Assembly: GCA_035560795.1 (NCBI GenBank)
Contig: DATMYV010000022.1
Span: 47,323 to 111,322 of the forward strand
Length of the DNA: 64,000 nt
Direction of reading: 5' to 3'
From: Longilinea sp035560795
Lineage (GTDB): Bacteria > Chloroflexota > Anaerolineae > Anaerolineales > Anaerolineaceae
Positions 7,820-16,300 of the stretch are shown in pieces (the first letter of the stretch is position 1; the number at the start of each line of letters is the position of its first letter). The position numbers and the translations under genes are program-made. The notes beneath the pieces were generated by a model. It searched no databases and was not told where the DNA came from. It saw nothing but the letters and a program-made list of their open reading frames with translations.

Positions 7820-9973
7820 GTGCTGAAGTTTGAATCAAGCAAAATTTCCCGAATTCTTGGTTTTGTCTCGCTCTTATTGCTCGCAATCGCATTGAGATTA
7901 ATGCTTTTCCATATTTCCAGCGGAGATATCGATGTATTTGTGGGGGTTTGGTATGACACTTTCATTAACGTTGGCCGAATCGCAGCCTTTAAAGATATTT
8001 TTTACGATTATTCGCCCGCCTATTTATACCTTGTCGATTTTTCTACTTTATTCCGTTTTATTCCGAAAGAACAGGCCATCAAGCTAATCTCGGTGTTGTT
8101 TGACTTTTTGGCAGCGTCGGCTGTTTATAAAATCGCCGCGTGGAAATTTCCCCAAAGTGATATCAAGTGGATAGGTTTTTTTGCAACGCTCTTCACTCCC
8201 ACGGTCGTTATTGACAGCGCCATGTGGGGTCAAAATGACATTATTTATTCCGCATTTTTATTGTGGTCGTTTTATTTTCTTCTCAAAGAAAAACCCTTCC
8301 CCGCCATCTTATTCTTTTCAATTGCAGTTTCATTCAAACTACAGGCAGCTTTTTTCGCGCCAATATTTTTGATTTTGTTAACAAAGAGAAAATTTCCGTT
8401 CCATTTGTTCTTTGTTATTCCAATCGTTTATTTCATTTCTCTCATACCAGCCTGGTTGGCAGGCGGGCCGTTGGCGAAGCTGATGATGGTCTACCTAAAT
8501 CAATATGGAGCTTATAGCGACCTTTCACTGCATGCTCCAAATTTCTATTCGTTTATCAACCCCGGCAACCATGTTGAATTGAAATTGGCGATTGGAATAA
8601 TCCTTACTGGGCTGGTCGTCAGCGCTTATATCGTTTTACGTTGGCTAAAATGGAAGGATCTGAGCGACATTTCACTTTGTTTTGATGCGGTTTTTTTCAC
8701 TACCGTCATCCCGTTCTTTCTACCAAAAATGCATGAACGTTATTTCTTTACAGCCGGTCTGTTCCTGTTAGTTCTCGCCTTATTCAATTACAAATACCTC
8801 TGGGCATTTATCTTGATGCAGGCAACCTCACTTTTATCCTATCTGCCTTATTTTTCTGGTTGGTCGGCCATTTATGTTCAGATCGGTGCTGTGATGAACG
8901 CGCTGCTTCTTCTTGGCTTATTTTTTTTCTATTTGGAATACGTCAAATCACGACCCCCAATTCTTTCAACCGAGAATGAAACAAGGAATTTCTTGCCCTT
9001 TTTTTCATTGAAGAAGGCCTTATCCCAGTCCAGGTTAAACCCTTTTAAGAACAGAAATTTGGCACAGTTGGCTGAAATCATCCTGATCCTCTACATTGGA
9101 GTGGTTTTCATTTTGGAAATAAAGCTGCTCGCCACACAACCATTGTTGAAAGAAATAAATATAACCACCGTCTGGTCAGAGGAAATGGTTGGTGATCATG
9201 TTGAAAATCCTCCCTCGCCCCTCGGACTGGCGGTTGATCAAAACGGACAAATCTACGTAACCGATCGAGGGAACCAGCAGGTCATACAATTTTCCGCAGC
9301 CGGCAAGATCATGACAACGTGGTCAGGAGACGATACTGGCCAGACGCCATTTGTCGAGCCCAGTGACATAGCGATCGATGCCGAGAGCGGAAACATCTGG
9401 ATCCTGGATGCAGGCAATGGTTGGATCTACACGCTTGGAACGGATGGAAAGATGGTCGCGGCCATTAATGGGGCCAACCTGCAAATGTACAGCCCGCGCG
9501 GATTGGCCATCAGCCCAGGGGGGGACATATTTGTGGCCGATACAGGCATGGGGCGCATCCAGCGCCTTGATCAACAGGGCAATCGAATTGCGGTTTGGGG
9601 CGAACCAGGAACCAAACCGGATCAATTCCTTGAACCCACTGGGATTGCCATTCAGGGTAATGATTTGTTCATTGCCGATGCCAACAACCAATGCATCAAA
9701 CATTACACTCTGGATGGAAAATTGATTGGGACATTTAAATCAGGGTTGGGAACAGCCTGGATAGACACAGACGGCCATGGACATATTTTTGCGGCCAGCA
9801 CCCAAACTCAGAAAATTACCATTTACGATTATGCGGGAAAACCAATCAGCGAATTATTGCCAGAAAAGGAGATCCCATCCATCTCCGGGTTGGCTGGAAT
9901 AGTTGCCACCGAAGGTGGGCAATTATATGCAGCCGGAGCAGTGGAGTTATTCCAGTTCAAAATTCAGTGGTAA
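7820..9973 (+). CDS. GT-C-like membrane protein fused to C-terminal NHL-type beta-propeller
   Basis: About 717 residues. The N-terminal half (roughly 10-380) is a GT-C-type multi-span domain with the acidic loop SSGDIDVFVGVWYD after helix 1 and a WGQNDIIYSAFLL segment as in Gpi18-like mannosyltransferases. A further helix near 430-445 leads into a soluble C-terminal domain. That domain has about five or six repeats of the type P-x-G-(L/I)-A-(V/I) ... (I/L)-Y/F-V-(T/A)-D, for example LAVDQNGQIYVTDRGNQQV and LAISPGGDIFVADTGMGRI, which is an NHL-like propeller. I chose GTG at 7820, preceded by AAGAGG at six bases; a GTG at 7805 is the alternative. The propeller probably faces outside and may bind glycan or protein. 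Function is unknown. Confidence 0.72.
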   Translation: MLKFESSKISRILGFVSLLLLAIALRLMLFHISSGDIDVFVGVWYDTFINVGRIAAFKDIFYDYSPAYLYLVDFSTLFRFIPKEQAIKLISVLFDFLAASAVYKIAAWKFPQSDIKWIGFFATLFTPTVVIDSAMWGQNDIIYSAFLLWSFYFLLKEKPFPAILFFSIAVSFKLQAAFFAPIFLILLTKRKFPFHLFFVIPIVYFISLIPAWLAGGPLAKLMMVYLNQYGAYSDLSLHAPNFYSFINPGNHVELKLAIGIILTGLVVSAYIVLRWLKWKDLSDISLCFDAVFFTTVIPFFLPKMHERYFFTAGLFLLVLALFNYKYLWAFILMQATSLLSYLPYFSGWSAIYVQIGAVMNALLLLGLFFFYLEYVKSRPPILSTENETRNFLPFFSLKKALSQSRLNPFKNRNLAQLAEIILILYIGVVFILEIKLLATQPLLKEINITTVWSEEMVGDHVENPPSPLGLAVDQNGQIYVTDRGNQQVIQFSAAGKIMTTWSGDDTGQTPFVEPSDIAIDAESGNIWILDAGNGWIYTLGTDGKMVAAINGANLQMYSPRGLAISPGGDIFVADTGMGRIQRLDQQGNRIAVWGEPGTKPDQFLEPTGIAIQGNDLFIADANNQCIKHYTLDGKLIGTFKSGLGTAWIDTDGHGHIFAASTQTQKITIYDYAGKPISELLPEKEIPSISGLAGIVATEGGQLYAAGAVELFQFKIQW

Positions 9974-10034
9974 GAAAATCCCGAATTGGCGAAAATTCAT
10001 TAGGGTAAAATCGCAAGTGAAATATTAGCGCATC

Positions 10035-13000
10035 TTAAGGCAGGAATAGAACATCCTGAGGGACGATTTCTTGTTCGCCGTTCGGCGGAGTCCAGTAGAG
10101 ATAGATGTGTGTATAGCCCGTCCGGTCTGCATAGCGAATGCGGATTGAATGAAAACCGGCAGCCAGGTCCACTTCTCCGGTTTGATTGCCATTGACAGTG
10201 TCGTTTTCTGTGACTTTATTTTCATCGATGAAAAGCAATGATTCATCCGTCGACTCTAAAATAAACTGATAATGCCCAGTTTTCTGAATATAAATCCGGC
10301 CGACCCACTCAACCGTGTAGGGCCGTGGCAGAGGTTGATTGTGATAATAAAAATAAATCCATGGATCGACCGCTGTAAAGGCAGCCGGCGGTTGCCAATC
10401 GCCATTGGAGAAGTAACTTCCTAATAAACCGTGATTATCGATCGGTGGTAGAAAAAGCAGCGAAGGTGGAATTGGCGCTTGCTCGCCATCAGGGTGCTGC
10501 CAGTTCAATTCAAAATGCCCATCTTTTCCCTGAGTCTTAATGATTAATTCGTGACGGCCCTTTGCCAAATTAACGCTACCTGTTTGGATGCCTCCCTCCG
10601 AAAGCTGGACAGGCGTCCCATCCAAGTAAAGTTCTGATGGGGCCGGAGATGTTAGCATCATTTGGTATACGCCGGAAAGCTCTGTAAAAAGGATGCCCTG
10701 CCATTGGACGCTAAATGGGAATGGCGCCGGGTTGCCATCTTTCCAATCGGCATTGATGGACGCTTGCGTTTGAGTGAGACTTGGCTGCCCTTCCCAATCG
10801 GTATTCGGATAATAACGGACAGTGATCCCCTGGGATGCTTTAAGGTCGGACGGTTTGAGTGTTATCTGATACAGAATGACCTTGTCAGCCGGGGATTTAT
10901 ATTCCTTGAATTCGGCATTGGGATAATAATGTTTTGCCTGCAGGACGAACGGTTCACGATCTGAATCGACAAAAAATACCATCGCTTTCCTGCCATCGCT
11001 TGGAATTGGCATGGTATCATAGGTTTCCAAGTCGTGGTACTCTGTTACGCCCGGTGCCAGATAACGAATGGTGGGTGTGTCATAATAAAAAACACTGACA
11101 TAATAATCCAATTGCGGCCCTAAATCCGCCATGGTCTTTCCAATGATCGTTTCAGGGGTGGAGAATTCACTCCAAGAGTCATTATTTTTGGCTTGCAGAT
11201 CAAAATAGATATGGTAGTTGATGTACCCCACACCAATCAAAACAAGTACCAGCGGCAGAATGAATCCTGTAGACCGCCGTTTTTCGCTAGATTGATCCCA
11301 CATTTGCCACAACGTATCGATTGGAACCACCGCCAGAAAATAGGCGGCCGGTAAACTGCCGATGGCCCGATAGGATTGGGGCGATTCAAAATCCAGTGAA
11401 AAAATACCCGGCGCAAGCATAAGCAGCAGCCAGATGATGAGCAGGAAGGAACCTGATTTACGGATCCGCCACAAACTGAGACTCGTGCCCAGAATCAATA
11501 ATGCACCAGAAATTGGGTCCAACATGGGTTCACCGGGAAGATTATGACGGCCGTTGCGATCCCCTTTGTAATTGAACATGAGCAGATGGTCTATGGTTGT
11601 CTCCGAAACAGCCTTCCAACCCTCGGCTGCGGTCTTGCCGGAGAAAATGGATACCGTATTCATGCGTCCCCAAAAAGCGTCGGGTTGATTGATCACCAAT
11701 TGTGTCACCGGGACTGAAGCAATTAAAACCCCCAGGCCGACCACAATCAATCCCCTCCAGGAGGAACGTAAAAAATCATGGCGGTTCAACCATAAGACCA
11801 ACAGGAACAAACCAATGACCAGCGGGAAAATGCGGAACGAAAAATAGAAACACAGCCCCAGCCCCATGGACAGGCCAGCCAGCGCATAATCAATCATCCG
11901 CTGGCGCCGCAAGGCTTTTAGAATAAACCCAACCGTTAATAATTCAAAGAACGGCACGGTCACGCCGTGCATGCCGATCCGGCTCCAATTGATATCCCAC
12001 CTGGATACGGCCAGGAAAAATGCCAGCACCAGGCCTATTCTTCGATTGAACAGTTCTGACCCCGCAAGAAGTGCCGCAGCGACCGTTGCCAGGCCAAAAA
12101 GAATGCTCACGATCCGGATGGCCAAAGCCGTTGTGCCAAAAATCCGGATGAAAAATGCGATCAAATATATAAAATGGGCCGGAAGCTGGGTTGATTCTAT
12201 ATAGGTTGGTAAATACCCCGGCTCGTGCAATATACGCAATGCTTCAAGCCCATAATTCGCTTCATCGAACCAAAGCCCAAACGGAATTTGATCAAGGCGG
12301 AACGTCCGCAGAAAAGCAGCAATGGCAAGAATGGCAAGGAAGATCCCAAGTTCCAACCAGGTCCATCCATCCTTGTTTTTCAGCCATGCCTGAGGTGTCT
12401 CTTTGGATGGCCTGGATTTATTCAAATTCAGGTTTGAATAAAAAAACAAACCGATACTGCAAAGATGAAGCAGCCATGGAACGATGGGTGGAATGGAGGT
12501 TCCAAAAAGCCAGAAAGCCAGGACTGCAAAAATGATTGCCAATCCAAGCCAAATTCCCCTCCAGATGGATTTTTTTGAATCAATCGTCCCACCGTCTGCC
12601 GGGTTCGACAGCATTGCAGAATCCGAACCGGATTGCGTCGAATAAACGGAAACAAAAATAACTGCTGCCAGCCCGGTCACCACGCTGCCAAATAGCACCT
12701 GTTTTGCAGAAATCATAAATTGGCCAACCACCGCCATTAAGAAGGCAAAAAGTCCGACCAGGGTTTGATTCCTGGCAAACCAGGTTCTGATTGAACGAGC
12801 GGCGGACCTAACCCCTTCCACTGCATTTCGAGAAACCAATCGATAATCAAGATCCGCAACAGAGCGAATGATATTGCCTGGTTTTGGCCTTACGGCCTTT
12901 TGTATACGTGATAATACGGCCAACTCGACAATAGGACCTGGTAGTTTACGTGATGCAAGGACGAAAAGGACGATTGCAAAAAGGGAAAAGACCCAACCAG

Positions 13001-13103
13001 CAGTAATCTGATTCGTTTTTAATAAGAATTGGCTGAAAACTCCGACAACCAACGAGGCTGCAGCGCAAAGAAATCGTATGGATGAGAAGCGGTTGGTTGT
13101 CAT
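10035..13103 (-). CDS. GT39/83-like membrane glycosyltransferase with two C-terminal PA14-like domains
   Basis: About 1022 residues. Residues 1-240 hold several hydrophobic helices and basic linkers. Residues about 250-640 form a PMT_2/ArnT-like core, with LRTFRLDQIPFGLWFDEANYG (acidic residues in the first extracytoplasmic loop, typical of GT-C catalytic sites) and multiple spans. The last ~260 residues are soluble and contain two similar modules. The first begins near GITVRYYPNTDWEGQP and the second near GLLGSYFSNGDWQPP. Both contain G-x-Y-x-F/M ... LYLDG/LLFIDE and end ELNWQHPDGEQ or YLYWTPPNGEQ, which resembles PA14 carbohydrate-binding domains. It is convergent with the GT-C genes to its left and in the same direction as the giant gene to its right. 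Substrate unknown. Confidence 0.72.
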   Translation of the reverse strand: MTTNRFSSIRFLCAAASLVVGVFSQFLLKTNQITAGWVFSLFAIVLFVLASRKLPGPIVELAVLSRIQKAVRPKPGNIIRSVADLDYRLVSRNAVEGVRSAARSIRTWFARNQTLVGLFAFLMAVVGQFMISAKQVLFGSVVTGLAAVIFVSVYSTQSGSDSAMLSNPADGGTIDSKKSIWRGIWLGLAIIFAVLAFWLFGTSIPPIVPWLLHLCSIGLFFYSNLNLNKSRPSKETPQAWLKNKDGWTWLELGIFLAILAIAAFLRTFRLDQIPFGLWFDEANYGLEALRILHEPGYLPTYIESTQLPAHFIYLIAFFIRIFGTTALAIRIVSILFGLATVAAALLAGSELFNRRIGLVLAFFLAVSRWDINWSRIGMHGVTVPFFELLTVGFILKALRRQRMIDYALAGLSMGLGLCFYFSFRIFPLVIGLFLLVLWLNRHDFLRSSWRGLIVVGLGVLIASVPVTQLVINQPDAFWGRMNTVSIFSGKTAAEGWKAVSETTIDHLLMFNYKGDRNGRHNLPGEPMLDPISGALLILGTSLSLWRIRKSGSFLLIIWLLLMLAPGIFSLDFESPQSYRAIGSLPAAYFLAVVPIDTLWQMWDQSSEKRRSTGFILPLVLVLIGVGYINYHIYFDLQAKNNDSWSEFSTPETIIGKTMADLGPQLDYYVSVFYYDTPTIRYLAPGVTEYHDLETYDTMPIPSDGRKAMVFFVDSDREPFVLQAKHYYPNAEFKEYKSPADKVILYQITLKPSDLKASQGITVRYYPNTDWEGQPSLTQTQASINADWKDGNPAPFPFSVQWQGILFTELSGVYQMMLTSPAPSELYLDGTPVQLSEGGIQTGSVNLAKGRHELIIKTQGKDGHFELNWQHPDGEQAPIPPSLLFLPPIDNHGLLGSYFSNGDWQPPAAFTAVDPWIYFYYHNQPLPRPYTVEWVGRIYIQKTGHYQFILESTDESLLFIDENKVTENDTVNGNQTGEVDLAAGFHSIRIRYADRTGYTHIYLYWTPPNGEQEIVPQDVLFLP

Positions 13104-13343
13104 GGAGAATGCCTGGGATTATCGTAACAAAGGAAAACCTGTAAATCAACGAGGCTGAGGAGGGAATGAGTTATCGATCAATCTATGCGTCGAGAGCCTG
13201 ATGCAATTATCGTACCCTTGCGATTTCGGAGCGGTTCAAAATAAACCACAATAAACGGTTTTTAGAAATTTCCACGCCTCATGCCAATCGCCACCCTAAA
13301 TCCTATAAATTCGCCATCCTAAAGACAGCTTTTTTTATTGTGT

Positions 13344-16300
13344 TTACCTGGCGTTTACGACCTCAAAAATCGTGGCCGTTTGAGGAGTGTTGTCGCCATA
13401 GACTATTCGCAAATATCCATCATTAGTCATTCCCTGGAATTTATCCAATCCTTCGGGTGAATAATAAACACGCTCCAGGCTGGAGACAATGATGTATTTG
13501 ACGTGATACCTGTCCAGGAATTGTCTGGCAATGCCGATATCCTGGGTGTTGTAAAAATCGTTTACCTCATTGATGCGCTTATCGATGACCGAACCATCGA
13601 TCAGCGAATTGTGTTGGCGGACATGCCAGCTCCAGCCGACGACCGAAGGAAGCCCGGTATAGATGGAATAGCGCGATCCCCAGCGGTATTCTTCGGTGTG
13701 ACCTTCAACAATCACCGGTGAACCTTTGATAATCTCTTGCATGAATTTAATTGCTGCGTTATCCATTGTGATATTGATCGGACGGCCTTCATCATTGTAT
13801 ATCGTCGGTGCTTGAGCATTTTCCGGGCTGGTGTCGCCTTGCATATATGCTGCCCCATCCAGCGTATTGGCAACCTCCTGAATGTCCGGCCACCGGTCAG
13901 CGATTTTTTTCGGAGTGGCCACCAGCGGATAGCTGATCGCAATCAACGCCAATATTCCCAAAACGGTGCCCCAGGCAATCTTCAACCAAAGACGCCAGGG
14001 TGCCATTTTGGTTATTAATTCAACCAGGGCAGCGCTGAACGCGATCCCAAAGATGAACCAGGCTTCCAGGTACATTCTGAAGACCATATTGGAGCGCCCG
14101 ACGTCGCCTTTGAGGACAACGACTTCAACCAGCAATGTTATCGCGAGGCCTATTCCAAAAAGAAACCAGATAACCCTTTCGAAGGCGGAAATGCCTCGTT
14201 TGAAGAATATGAGGTATGCGATCCCAACCAGCAAAGGAATGCCAAGAATAAACACCTGGTAATGGAAATTCCACAGCAGGACCATCCCGATCGCGCTTGC
14301 CACCAGGATTAAATAGGCCGGGATGTGTTTATTGAAGTTCGTCGAGGTCCACCATCGATAAGCGTTCCTTATTTCAGTTTGCAGATCCCGAATCATCAAA
14401 CTGATCATCACAAACAGCGATAGGCCAAACACGAATAGATAATCAATCAGAGGCGTCCTGGCGCCCTTCCAGAGTTCGAGAGAAACATATTCTGTCTTGA
14501 ACCAATGAGAAAATGGATAATAGAATGCCACGGATAAGCCGACAAAGGCTAATTCGTACCCGAACAACACCGCGATTGTGTGACGGATCGTTCCAGTCCT
14601 GGTTTGCCAGACATTCCAGGCAATGATCATGGCGCCCAGTGCAATGAAGACCGGGAAATCCCAGGTGTGGGAAGCTCTAAAAACGCCAAATATCAAACCG
14701 GCCACAATCAAGCTGATGACCTGGTCCCGCCACTTTCTTTTGGCAAGCGGCAGTAACAAAAAACTCGCTATCCAGCCAAATGCAAGGCCGTATACCGGCA
14801 TTGTCAATAAATGCGGATGCATGTCAGCGTACAGGAATGAGAAATACGGAAATTCCGCGATCGGAGTATCCGGTCCATCGTGCAGAATCGGGCGGGAAGC
14901 CTCGAAATACCAGCGCGCATTATCGCCAGGCAGTTCGGCCTGCCCGCTCAAAACCTGTTTTGCGCCTGCCAAAACAGCTCCCAGGCGATCATTTGGCAAA
15001 TTCTCAGTCACTTCAGCTGGAGCAACTTCAGGTAGATATTTCCAGAATTGGCGGCTTATATACAGGTTGCCAAAAAACATCACTGCCAAAAGCGTTATGA
15101 TTCCTGCCGCATAGGCCCACCGGTAAGGGACGGTGTTATTCAATTGGGTAGTGGATTCTTCGATTGGGGTACTTTGATTATTTCTTCCCAAGGAATTGAA
15201 AAGTCCAGCAACCAGGCTAAAACCTACGCAAAATACGCCAATGCCTGCCATGGCAAACCAGGTGGGCAGGATCAAGTTGAAGGCAATCGAAGGCACAATT
15301 CCCAGGATTTTGGTTGGAATTGCTGCGATGACATAGCCGTAATAGTAATAGTTGATGTAGTGGCCGGAGAACCAGGGGTTTTCAGGCGGGAAATATACCG
15401 CTTTCATGGTTGCATTGAAGAAAGCGAAATCCATCGGCTTTTCCCCGCCCATCCAGGGTTGCCATAAATCCGGATTTCCCAACCGGATGAATAAGAAGAT
15501 CAGGAAAAGCAGCAGGAAGATGAATTCCGTCGCCAGAATATGCTTCCACTGTGAATGGAAATAAACCAGCAATGCCTGGCGTTTGGAGTATGCCAATAAA
15601 CCGCTCAGGAGTAAAACCAGAAGGATGCATAACCCGATTGTCAATTGGGTGAATTGCAGAACCTTGAGACTTCCAAGCATCCAACTCAACCAGGCGACGA
15701 TGATCAAACCCGCCATCCGGGCCAAAGGATAACCCCAGTCCGGTAACCCGGAGAATGCAGTGAAAACCAATGGAAACACTGCCCATCCGAGCAGGAGCAG
15801 GAAAAGATACCAGACCACAACGGTCACAGTCTGATTTGAATTGATCCAGCCATTCCAGGAGAACATCGCAGACCAGGTCCCGCCGGCAGCCTGGGCGGCA
15901 AGGCGGTCCTGCGGAAGTTGCAAGGCCGTTGGGGCGTGGGTGTAGGAAAGCGGACCCTGGAACACAACCTGATTCAGGTCAACGCTGTTTAGAATCTCGC
16001 TTACTTTATCGATTGAAAAATCAATGGATTTTTTGAAGATCAAGACCTTAGGATGATCATATACTGTGAAGGATTCATCGGCGGATTGATCCGAGATCGA
16101 AAATGGTCCGATGTTCGGGTTACTTTCGAAGGTCGCCACCAGCGTAAAACCAAGCGGGCTGGTGAAAGGAGCTTCGAGAGCATAAGCGCGGTTTTCCAAC
16201 GCATCGCCGCTGCAATTGCAATCAAATAAAGTCTGGTAATACTTTAGCGTCAACGGATAACGTAACGGCAGCCGCGGCATGGCGTCATAAGCCCGGTTGG

